Assembly (NCBI GenBank): GCA_022563885.1
Contig: JADFMM010000001.1
Coordinates: 27,412-91,411, forward strand
Origin: Planctomycetota bacterium
GTDB taxonomy: Bacteria; Planctomycetota; Phycisphaerae; Sedimentisphaerales; Anaerobacaceae
Direction: 5' to 3'
DNA length: 64,000 bases
The translations under genes and the position numbers were made by a program. The notes under the pieces were generated by a model. The model saw only the letters and a program-made list of their open reading frames with translations, did not search any database and was not told where the DNA came from. This document shows positions 34,842 to 42,655 of the stretch, in pieces; the first letter of the stretch is position 1; the number at the start of each line of letters is the position of its first letter.

Positions 34842-37340
34842 TCATTTGCTGTTTGCGATCGACGTGATCGCTACCTCGGCAGATTCAAGGCCCTGAGACG
34901 CCGCATGTAGTGTGATAGGTCCTGCTCTCTGCGATGATTTGACGATGGCCAGGCAGCGGCCCTGATAGGCTCTTCGGCGCGGCTGCCGGAAACTCTCGGT
35001 GCTTCGTGGATTCGAACTGCCCACCGCAATAATTGTGCCGGGACCCTGGATGCCAAACTCAATGAGATTTTGGGCTTTGGGGTGACGGGTTCCGTTCTTG
35101 TCGAGCAGTTCGACTGTAATGTACGACAAGTCCTGTCCATCCGCTCGGATCTCCATTCGATCTGCAATCAGTTTGATTCTCGTGGCGTGTTCTGCCGTTC
35201 GGAGTTGCCAAGAAGCAAGCTTCTTACCGCCCTCATAGCCAATCGCTACGAGCGTGCCCGGCTGGTAGGGTACCTGCCATTTGGCGGTCCATTCTGTGCC
35301 ACGATTGGTTTCTTGGGTCCCAAGTGACCTATCATTTAGGATCAGTTCCACTTTCTCATAGGCAGAGTAAACGATCACTTCAAGAGACTCTCCCCCATGG
35401 CCAGGCCAATTCCAGTCCGCTACCACATCGTGCCAGTTCCATTTGCTCCAACTCTTCTTGCCGGGGACCATCGCAAAGGAGGGTTGCGGTGGCTTTACGA
35501 AAATCGAGAGCGGGCTACCCTCCCGGTGTTGCCAGAGGGCATCGCGGTAATAGGACTGCGGCCGTTTGAAACCACATATATCGATGTCACCACAAAAGGC
35601 CTGGTGCCACGGGTAGAAATTGTCCCTATGGAGATACCCCAACCAGCCGATGCTTGCTTCACCGAGATAATCAAAACCAGTCCAGACGTAATCACCAAAT
35701 ACATAGGGATAGTCTAATACGTTCATCCAGGCCCCGAATGCCGCAAGCGGGTATGATTCCGAACAGTACATGATTCGATCCGGGACACGGTCCCGATCCA
35801 GTTCAAAGATGCTCTTCTTGCCGTGATCTCCCCCGAACGCATAGTTGTACCCGGCAATATCCAGGGTGGCAAAAAAAGAGTCTTTGTCGGGTCCGAGATT
35901 ATTGGCGGCGGCGGTGACGGGGCGGGTTGGATCTAAGGCATGCACATAATTCGTCAATTCCTGTGAGACTGAAACTCCCCCGGGCGTCGCCATCTCCTTG
36001 ATCTCGTTACCGGTACTCCACATGAATATCGAAGGATGATTGCGGTCACGCAGTACCATGCTTGCGATATCCCTTTTCCACCATTCCTTAAAGTAGAGAT
36101 GGTAGTCTTGCGGCCAATTCTGAACTTCCCACATATCAAAGGCTTCATCAATCACAAGTAATCCCAACCGGTCACAGGCATCCAGAAACGCTTCGGAGGG
36201 AGGATTGTGCGCACAGCGGATGGAATTGTAGCCGCTCGCCTTCATTAACTCCACGCGTCGTTCTTCTGCTCGGTCATAGGCCGCCGCACCCAGGGGACCG
36301 TTACCGTGATGCATGCAAGCGCCCTTTATCATGATCGACTGGCCGTTGAGTAGCAGACCCTTCTCTGCACTGAATTCGATGCTGCGAATACCGAAGGGTG
36401 TTTCAATCCGATCCAACAGAGCGCGACCGCTTGAATCCGAGCGATCAATGACCTCTGTCACGGCCGTGTAAAGAACCGGCGTGTCCGTTGACCAGAGCGC
36501 CGGCGAATGGACCTGCAAATCCTGACGAAGCTCCGTTTTGTCGCCGGCCGGCAGCAGCTGCTGGGTGGTGACGGTAGCTGCCTGCATGCCTTGCGGATCG
36601 AGGATCGTGGTTCTCAGGACAATCTCCCTGGCCTCACTCGTCGAGTTTTCCACTTCTGTCTGGACAGCAACCTTCGCTTTTTCTGGGGTGACGTCCGGTG
36701 TGGTGATAGCACGGCCCCAGTGAGCAATATGTACGGGATTCAGCAGAGTTAGCCATACGTGGCGATATATGCCCGACCCCGAATACCAGCGGCTGTTCTT
36801 TCCTTCATTCCTGACCTTTACGGCCACAACGTTCTCTGCGCCATAGTGCAGCTTGTCTGTGACATCGTACCAGAAAGCGGTATAGCCATAGGGGTGATTC
36901 CCCAGAGGCCGACCGTTGAGCCAGATGTCGGCGTTCATATAGATGCCACCAAACTGTAAATGGAACTGCTTGCCAGCGAAGCTGCGTGGAACATGGAAGG
37001 TCTTTCGATACCATCCGATACCTCCGACAAAATAGCCCGTGTCAATCCCTCCCACTGCCTTGGAATCGAGTGGCGAATTCGTTCCGGGAATGTCTTCGAT
37101 GCTCCAGTCATGCGGCAGGTCGATCAGACGCCAAGCGGAATCATCGAAATCAGGGGCCTGCGCATTGTCGACGCCACCTCGGTAAAACCGCCAGCCAAAA
37201 TCGAATAGGAGTCGTGAGCGGGGAGCATCATCCGCAATTTGATCGAACAGATTGACCTGACGGGATTCAGAGAAGCAGTCGGAGAGAAACGCGCCGCTAC
37301 AGAATAACAACACCAACACTTGCATTCGTCTCTGATTCAT
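34842..37340 (-). CDS. Glycoside hydrolase family 2 beta-galactosidase-like
   Basis: About 832 residues. Start at ATG 37340 with GGAAAGGAACACTT as ribosome binding site and an N-terminal signal (MNQRRMQVLVLLFCSGAFLSDCFSES), so it is exported. GH2 layout: sugar-binding domain (GGIGWYRKTFHVP ... FGGIYMNADIWLNGRPLG), immunoglobulin-like domain, TIM barrel with IRCAHNPPSEAFLDACDRLGLLVIDEAFDMW, acid/base Glu in MWSTGNEI, and nucleophile Glu in MYCSESYP. A DUF4982-like C-terminal segment follows (SLEVIVYSAYEKVELILNDRSLG), then further Ig-like sequence. Substrate is a beta-linked galactoside or similar. It is divergent from the discoidin protein gene, which may bind the same polysaccharide. Confidence 0.92.
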   Translation of the reverse strand: MNQRRMQVLVLLFCSGAFLSDCFSESRQVNLFDQIADDAPRSRLLFDFGWRFYRGGVDNAQAPDFDDSAWRLIDLPHDWSIEDIPGTNSPLDSKAVGGIDTGYFVGGIGWYRKTFHVPRSFAGKQFHLQFGGIYMNADIWLNGRPLGNHPYGYTAFWYDVTDKLHYGAENVVAVKVRNEGKNSRWYSGSGIYRHVWLTLLNPVHIAHWGRAITTPDVTPEKAKVAVQTEVENSTSEAREIVLRTTILDPQGMQAATVTTQQLLPAGDKTELRQDLQVHSPALWSTDTPVLYTAVTEVIDRSDSSGRALLDRIETPFGIRSIEFSAEKGLLLNGQSIMIKGACMHHGNGPLGAAAYDRAEERRVELMKASGYNSIRCAHNPPSEAFLDACDRLGLLVIDEAFDMWEVQNWPQDYHLYFKEWWKRDIASMVLRDRNHPSIFMWSTGNEIKEMATPGGVSVSQELTNYVHALDPTRPVTAAANNLGPDKDSFFATLDIAGYNYAFGGDHGKKSIFELDRDRVPDRIMYCSESYPLAAFGAWMNVLDYPYVFGDYVWTGFDYLGEASIGWLGYLHRDNFYPWHQAFCGDIDICGFKRPQSYYRDALWQHREGSPLSIFVKPPQPSFAMVPGKKSWSKWNWHDVVADWNWPGHGGESLEVIVYSAYEKVELILNDRSLGTQETNRGTEWTAKWQVPYQPGTLVAIGYEGGKKLASWQLRTAEHATRIKLIADRMEIRADGQDLSYITVELLDKNGTRHPKAQNLIEFGIQGPGTIIAVGSSNPRSTESFRQPRRRAYQGRCLAIVKSSQRAGPITLHAASQGLESAEVAITSIANSK

Positions 37341-37584
37341 AAGTGTTCCTTTCCCACAGCGTCTGCTATTAAGCGCTTCGATCCGTTGATATTCCATTTT
37401 CCTATTGTTTTATCGGGGATCGAATCTTAAAAGTAGATCCATTATCACCTGCCAGATAGAAGGTATTGGTTGAGAGCCATAGTGTTCATTTTGATTGTAC
37501 GGGTATCTTTATGGTGCTATACTTCACTGTGCATGTCGAACTCAAATTCTCAATCCGCGTCTGGCACATTTTCGAGGACTGGTC

Positions 37585-40362
37585 ATGTGTAAGCAATCGG
37601 TTTTCTGGGTAATGGCGGTCGTATTGGCTTTTGGGGCAATCCCGCAGGCGTCTCACGGGCAGGTCGTGAATCTGATCAAAAATCCGAGCTTTGAGGAGGA
37701 TGAACTCGTCCTCAACGATCCGGATTGGTCGACTTGGACCACCTGGAATCCCGCCGAAGGGGCGGGCAGCAACGCGGAGATCGTCGATACGGAAGCCATT
37801 GATGGCACACGGAGCCTTCAGGTCGATCCAGTGGGAAACACGAACTGGTTTTTCATTCCGCTGCAGGACCAAATTCCACTCGTTGTCGGTCAGACCTACA
37901 CCGTCAGCTTCTGGGCCAAAGCCGCAGAGGATCGCCCCTATTTCGCTAAGTTGAAGGCCTCGGATAATTCGGTGGATTGGGGACAAACCAATTATGATTT
38001 AACGACCGATTGGGCAGAGTATACCTTTACCGCCGATGCCCTAAGCGACTCGGCGAAGCTCGAGTTTCACGCCGCCGGCGTGGAAGTTACCCATTGGTTG
38101 GATTTTGTTCATCTGTACGAAGGGGAGTATGTGGAGAACATACCCTCCGGGCTGGCGGTCTCGGTAGTGGCTGCCGATCCGACTCCGGCGACGGAAGCGA
38201 TGGATGTGCCCCTCGATGCCATCCTCACCTGGCAGGCCGGAGATTTCGCGGCCACACACGATGTCTATCTTGGCACGGTACTGAGCGATGTCAACGACGC
38301 GAGTGCAGCCGATCCCGGAGGTGTCTTGGTCAGCGCAGGTCAGGGAACGACTTCTTTTGATCCCGGCCGGCTCCCCTTTAGCCAAACCTATTACTGGCGT
38401 GTCGATGAGGTCAATGGGGCACCGGACAATGCCGTCTTCAGGGGCGATGTCTGGAGCTTTACCGTTGAACCCTTCTCCATCCCCATTAGCAACATCACGG
38501 CCACCGCCTCCGGCACATTCGGTGTTTCCGGCCCTGAGAATACCATCAACGGCTCCGGTCTGGTCGATGATCTCCATGGAACTTCACCCGCCGACATGTG
38601 GATCAGCACCGGCATTCCGGCCACCATCGAGTATGCCTTCGATCGGGCCTACAAGCTGCACGAGCTTTGGATCTGGAACTCCAATCAGGCCATCGAGGCC
38701 TTCGTGGGATTCGGCGGGAAAGATGTGGTCATCGAATACGCTCTAGATGGCCAGACCTGGACCGTCCTGGAAGGCGTAGGGCCCTTGGCCCGGGCCCCGG
38801 GTACGGTTGGTTATGCACACAACAACACCATCGATTTCGGGGGTGCCGTGGCCCAGTATGTCCGTATGACCGTCAACAGTGTCCAGGGCATCTCACCGCA
38901 GGCCAGCCTGAGTGAGGTCCGGTTCTACTACATTCCGGTCAATGCGCGGGAGCCGGAGCCGGCCGACGGCGCCACCGTTGAGGCCGTGGACACCACGCTC
39001 CGCTGGCGTTCCGGTCGAGAAGCCGCCGGACACGAGGTCGTGCTGAGTCGTGATCGGGCGGCCGTTGCCGACGGCAGCGCCGCCGCGGTCGTCACTCAGC
39101 AAAACAGCTACGCGCCCGATCCCCTCATCTACGGCGAAACCTACTACTGGCAGGTGACCGAGACCAACGCCGTGAGTTCTCCTGCTCGCAACGAGGGTCC
39201 CCTCTGGAGCTTCAGCGCCCCGGAGTACTTGACCTTCGAGGACTTCGAGACCTACCGTGATGAAGAGCTCTTAGAGATCTGGGCCACATGGGTCGATGGA
39301 TTTGATGATCCGACCAACGGATCCACGGTGGGCACGAATCCGCAACTCGATGATTATTCCCCCGAAACAGGCATTGTTCATAGCGGGAGGCAATCCCTGC
39401 CCATTCACTATGACAACACCGGTGCCCCGATTTCTACGGTGACACGCACTTTTGAGTCACCCTTGGATTGGACGAAGGGATCCCCGGAAAGGCTTTCCCT
39501 ACACTTCCGAGGCAATGCCCCGGACTTCATCGAAGAGGCAGACGGTCACATCACCCTCGGCGCCGCCGGCGCCGATATTTGGGGAACCCAGGATGAATTC
39601 CGCTTCGCCTACAAGAGGCTCGCAGGCGACGGTTCGATTATCGTTCGCGTCAATAGCCAAACGGAGGTGCACGACTCGTCCAAGGCCGGCGTGATGATCC
39701 GTGAGTCGGCGACACCGGAATCGGCGAACGTCTATCTGTTCAATACAGGCAGCAGAGGCGTACTGTACGAGGGTCGCAGGGCCACCTTCATCAATGCCGA
39801 GAGCGCTTCCGGTGGTCCGGACGGCGTCCAGCAGAACATCGCCCGTGATGAGCCGGTCTGGCTCAGAATCGAGCGCATCGGCAACACCATCAACGGCTAC
39901 TATAGCCTTGAAGAGACTGCCACCAACTGGACGGCCTTGGCCGGGAATCCTTGGAACATTCCCATGGGCGCCAACGTCCTCATCGGTTTGGCCCTGACCA
40001 GTCACAGTGCCGGAAATACCGTTGTCGGAGAGTTTTCAGACGTCAGCACGACCGGCAACGTGAGCGGTGGCTGGACAGTCGAGGCGATCGGCGGCGAGCA
40101 TCCGGACAATGATGCCGCGCAGCTGTACGTGGTGGTGACCGACGCCGCCGGCCGCGCAGAGACCGCGGTCCATCCCAATCTCGGAGCCACCCAGATCCCG
40201 GCTTGGGAGCCCTGGTCCATTCCCCTCGCCGGTCTGAGCACACTGAATCTCGGCAGCATAAAGTCGATCACCATTGGCTTCGGTGAACCGGGTGGGACGC
40301 CCAGCGGCGCCACCGGCACGATGTACATCGACTTACTGCGCGTGGGGACCCCGCGACCTTGA
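37585..40362 (+). CDS. Large exported carbohydrate-binding / discoidin-domain protein
   Basis: 925 residues from ATG 37585 (GAGGACTGGTC as ribosome binding site), with signal peptide MCKQSVFWVMAVVLAFGAIPQASHG. In order: a CBM4/9-like jelly roll (NLIKNPSFEEDE ... FVHLYEGEYV), an Fn3-like module ending YYWRVDEVNG, an F5/8C discoidin-like module (TATASGTFGVSGPENTINGSG ... YVRMTVNSVQG), a second Fn3-like module ending YYWQVTETN, and C-terminal beta-sandwich modules (FEDFETYRDEEL; DEFRFAYKRLAGDGSIIVRV; VWLRIERIGNTINGYYS). This modular set is typical of planctomycete polysaccharide-related surface proteins. No catalytic module or sortase/PEP-CTERM tail is seen. A decayed paralogue follows at 41577. 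Confidence 0.85.
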   Translation: MCKQSVFWVMAVVLAFGAIPQASHGQVVNLIKNPSFEEDELVLNDPDWSTWTTWNPAEGAGSNAEIVDTEAIDGTRSLQVDPVGNTNWFFIPLQDQIPLVVGQTYTVSFWAKAAEDRPYFAKLKASDNSVDWGQTNYDLTTDWAEYTFTADALSDSAKLEFHAAGVEVTHWLDFVHLYEGEYVENIPSGLAVSVVAADPTPATEAMDVPLDAILTWQAGDFAATHDVYLGTVLSDVNDASAADPGGVLVSAGQGTTSFDPGRLPFSQTYYWRVDEVNGAPDNAVFRGDVWSFTVEPFSIPISNITATASGTFGVSGPENTINGSGLVDDLHGTSPADMWISTGIPATIEYAFDRAYKLHELWIWNSNQAIEAFVGFGGKDVVIEYALDGQTWTVLEGVGPLARAPGTVGYAHNNTIDFGGAVAQYVRMTVNSVQGISPQASLSEVRFYYIPVNAREPEPADGATVEAVDTTLRWRSGREAAGHEVVLSRDRAAVADGSAAAVVTQQNSYAPDPLIYGETYYWQVTETNAVSSPARNEGPLWSFSAPEYLTFEDFETYRDEELLEIWATWVDGFDDPTNGSTVGTNPQLDDYSPETGIVHSGRQSLPIHYDNTGAPISTVTRTFESPLDWTKGSPERLSLHFRGNAPDFIEEADGHITLGAAGADIWGTQDEFRFAYKRLAGDGSIIVRVNSQTEVHDSSKAGVMIRESATPESANVYLFNTGSRGVLYEGRRATFINAESASGGPDGVQQNIARDEPVWLRIERIGNTINGYYSLEETATNWTALAGNPWNIPMGANVLIGLALTSHSAGNTVVGEFSDVSTTGNVSGGWTVEAIGGEHPDNDAAQLYVVVTDAAGRAETAVHPNLGATQIPAWEPWSIPLAGLSTLNLGSIKSITIGFGEPGGTPSGATGTMYIDLLRVGTPRP

Positions 40363-40392
40363 TGGATTATTGAATGCGATTGAGAAGCAATA

Positions 40393-40455
40393 TCCAGGAG
40401 GGTGGTCACAAAAGGGCCGTTTAGGTGGGATCTATTTGTGGAACCCCTCCTGGAA
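40393..40455 (+). terminator. Possible terminator hairpin after the discoidin gene
   Basis: TCCAGGAGGG pairs with CCCTCCTGGA 31 bases after the stop codon, with a loop of about 40 bases. There is no T-run. It could be a terminator or part of the adjacent palindromic repeat. Confidence 0.3.
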
Positions 40456-40467
40456 CTTGACAGATTT

Positions 40468-40626
40468 AGAGCCCCTACGCAAAATGATCGTCGCACCGAG
40501 AGCGAGCGTTTCGTGCCTCTGGCAAGGAAGACGAAGCAGGCCATCCGAGGATGGTCGATGGAGCCTGACGCCGTCCAGAGGGAAAATAAGTCGCTCGAAT
40601 GCAGACTCATTTTGCGTAGGTGCTCT
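40468..40626. repeat. Palindromic repeat, CCGAGAGCGAGC family, copy with AGAGC termini
   Basis: Terminal inverted repeats AGAGCCCCTACGCAAAATGA and, read on the other strand, AGAGCACCTACGCAAAATGA (19 of 20 identical). The interior shares CCGAGAGCGAGC, GGCAAGGAAGACGAAGCAGG and TCGATGGAGC with the copy at 58104. It lies between the discoidin gene and the prepilin gene, in a 320-base gap with no gene. Confidence 0.72.
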
Positions 40627-40682
40627 CAGTGCTAAGAAGAGCGTAATCGCAGCTAGAACGACAGAGAGATAAGGGATTTCCG

Positions 40683-41459
40683 ATGAACCGATCGAAGGGC
40701 TTTACCCTCATCGAGCTATTGGTCGTGATTGCCATCATCGCCATCTTGATGGGCATCTTGATGCCAGTGTTGAGTAAAGTGAGAAAACAGGCCAAAGCAG
40801 CCGCTTGCCAGGCCAGTCTACATCAATGGACGATTATCTGGTCGATGTTTACCTCTGAGAACGACGGCTTTTTTCATGAGGGACGGGGCGGAGAGAGCCA
40901 GGACAGCATTGATAGGTGGCCGGTGGTGATGCGCGGCAAATATGGTAACGATAAGATGCGCTTGTGCCCGATGGCCTCCAAGCCCCAATCTGAGGGCGGG
41001 TTGAATCCCGAGGCGGCGTGGGGGGTGTTTAGTGACGGAACCTTCGGCAGCTATGGTTTGAATGAGTGGGTACTGAATCGAGGGTCCAATACGGCCGGCG
41101 GTCAGGCCAGCAACTACTGGCAGAACATCAACAATATCAAACCCACCAGCAAGGTCCCGGTATTTCTGGATTGCTACTGGTATGATGTCTGGGTGCACAG
41201 TGTCGATCAACCGCCCCAGGAGGATGGCGCCACGGCAGGCATGGCGGGCAGCAATGAGATTCGTCGCGTCTGTCTCAATCGCCATCAGTATGCCGTGAAT
41301 TGCGCCTTCGCGGACTGGTCTATCCGCAAGGTAGAACTCAAGGAGTTATGGACCTTGAAATGGCACAAGAACTATTTTACCCGGGGTCCCTGGACTCTGG
41401 CAGGTAACGTGGACCCGGACCGATGGCCCAAATGGATGAAATCGCTGACGGATTACTAG
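40683..41459 (+). CDS. Prepilin-like protein with long C-terminal domain
   Basis: 258 residues with a canonical prepilin N-terminus, MNRSKGFTLIELLVVIAIIAILMGILMPVLSKVRKQAKAA (cleavage after Gly6). A large globular domain follows, with NRHQYAVNCAFADWSIRKVELKELWTLKW, the conserved end seen in the expanded planctomycete 'pseudopilin-like' family. Dozens of such genes occur per genome in this phylum and are thought to be surface or secretion-linked. It lies between the discoidin gene and its decayed paralogue, so the three were probably part of one polysaccharide-related cluster. The stop TAG is followed by GCTCTGTC, a terminus of the repeat family at 58104. Confidence 0.88.
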   Translation: MNRSKGFTLIELLVVIAIIAILMGILMPVLSKVRKQAKAAACQASLHQWTIIWSMFTSENDGFFHEGRGGESQDSIDRWPVVMRGKYGNDKMRLCPMASKPQSEGGLNPEAAWGVFSDGTFGSYGLNEWVLNRGSNTAGGQASNYWQNINNIKPTSKVPVFLDCYWYDVWVHSVDQPPQEDGATAGMAGSNEIRRVCLNRHQYAVNCAFADWSIRKVELKELWTLKWHKNYFTRGPWTLAGNVDPDRWPKWMKSLTDY

Positions 41460-41576
41460 GCTCTGTCACCCGAAAATCGCCGATCACTTGAAAATCCATG
41501 CTCGCGTTAATGGCGATGCATGCCCCCAGAGTTAGTTGTCCTACTCAGTAAGTCGAAGGGGCAAACCTGATTAACC

Positions 41577-42450
41577 AAGGCCCAGGCGCACCGGCCGACC
41601 TCGCCAACACCACCTTAGACATGGGGCATGCTGACGGCCTCGCACGTTCGCGTCACCATCAGTTTGGCCATGGCTTTATCGGTCAAGTTGGACTCGCCGA
41701 AGTGCAGTTCAACTGTCTCCCTGTGGCCGCACGGGAACCGCGACCGGCCGACGCTAGCGTCGAGGACGGCCTGGACACCATCCTTCGATGGCGCGGTGGC
41801 CGCGGTGTGGCTTCGCACAAGGTAATCATCAGTGATGTCAAGGCAGACGTTTTGACGAACACCGCCGTCGTTGGGACCGCAGATGTGGGAAATCGGGGCC
41901 ACGTGGATCGATGGTTTCGACGATCCTAGCAATGGCTCCCTTGTCGCTGGCGGCCCGAGTAGTAATGAGGGCGAGCGTTCCATCGTCTCGCACGGCTCCC
42001 AATCGATGCCCATTAGGGATCGGCAAGAAATAAGTTGGACAATTTGGGGTCCAAGTGTGCCCCATATTGGGTCGCGTCCGATTGAGCGAAACCACAGGCG
42101 TAGCTGTTCTACTGCGCGGATTTCGCGATTGAGAAGCGATCAAAGATGGGGTGCAATTGGGCATTCAAAAGTCCAAGTTATTTCTTGCCGTTCCCTTAGT
42201 TAGGACAAATCGAGCGCGGCCGTCTCCGAGGTCATCTGGACGTTTAGCCTGGCGCTGAGTTTCACCGATGGCGCAGCCCTCAAAGTTGAGTCTGGATGTC
42301 CGTGGCTTGGCGCCTGCCTTTGACGAGGATGCCGACGGCAACATCGTCATGAGTGCCGCAGGGGCGGATATTTTGGGGAACGGCCGATCAGTTCCGCTTC
42401 GCCTACCAGAGGCTCTCAGGCGACGGTTCGATCATCGATCGTGTCAATAG
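41577..42450 (+). pseudogene. Decayed paralogue of the discoidin-domain protein
   Basis: Pieces in several frames align with the intact protein at 37585. NTTLDMGHA matches NNTIDFGGA; VRVTISLAM matches VRMTVNS; QVGLAEVQFNCLPVAAREPRPAD matches QASLSEVRFYYIPVNAREPEPAD; ATWIDGFDDPSNGS matches ATWVDGFDDPTNGS; HGSQSMPI matches SGRQSLPI; LSLDVRGLAPAFDEDADGNI matches [36 protein letters not shown] matches DEFRFAYKRLAGDGSI. It has multiple frameshifts, no N-terminal half, and an insertion of a 180-bp element at 42016. It is clearly dead. Confidence 0.78.
42016..42195 (+). mobile_element. 180-bp quasi-palindromic MITE-like element, copy D, inserted in a pseudogene
   Basis: Ends GGGATCGGCAAGAAATAA and, on the other strand, GGGAACGGCAAGAAATAA, with a perfect TTA direct repeat at 42013-42015 and 42196-42198. 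Removing the element plus one TTA leaves CCC ATT AGT TAG GAC, aligned in frame with CCC ATT CAC TAT GAC of the intact paralogue. Residues on both sides (SQSMPI before; AAVSEVIWTF after) then line up with SLPIHYDNTGAPISTVTRTF without gaps. This is the clearest evidence that the family moved by insertion. The two 78-base halves match each other inverted at about two-thirds of positions. Confidence 0.85.
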
Positions 42451-42493
42451 CCTAAACGGTGGTGAGCACCCCCCCCGGGATGCTCCGTTTAGG
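42451..42493. other. Strong hairpin upstream of leuS
   Basis: CCTAAACG ... GAGCA pairs with TGCTC-CGTTTAGG, around a loop with eight consecutive C residues. It lies about 160 bases before the leuS start at the end of the pseudogene homology. It could be a terminator for readthrough from the accessory region or a leader structure. T-box consensus elements were not found. Confidence 0.4.
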
Positions 42494-42655
42494 GGCGTCC
42501 AATCGTTTTGCGTCGAGCCACGCGGCTTACAGCAAGGCGCCGACTCCACGGCAACACAAGCATCCGGGGTTTCTTGTGGATTTCCCCTTGTGATTCGCGT
42601 AGAGTTGGGCGGTTATTTTGTTCCGGTCATCCCACAAGGAGTAAGTACAGAACCC

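Noticed and set aside
37260..37340. Lipoprotein signal on the GH2 enzyme (SGAFLSDC)
   Set aside because: Asp before Cys does not fit the lipobox, so ordinary secretion is preferred.
41871..42203. Open frame running through element D (also through element C at 28591)
   Set aside because: The frame crosses pseudogene and repeat sequence; shared residues come from the repeat itself, not from a conserved protein.
42493..42655. T-box leader upstream of leuS
   Set aside because: The conserved T-box and specifier-loop consensus are absent, and the hairpin present does not follow the antiterminator pattern.
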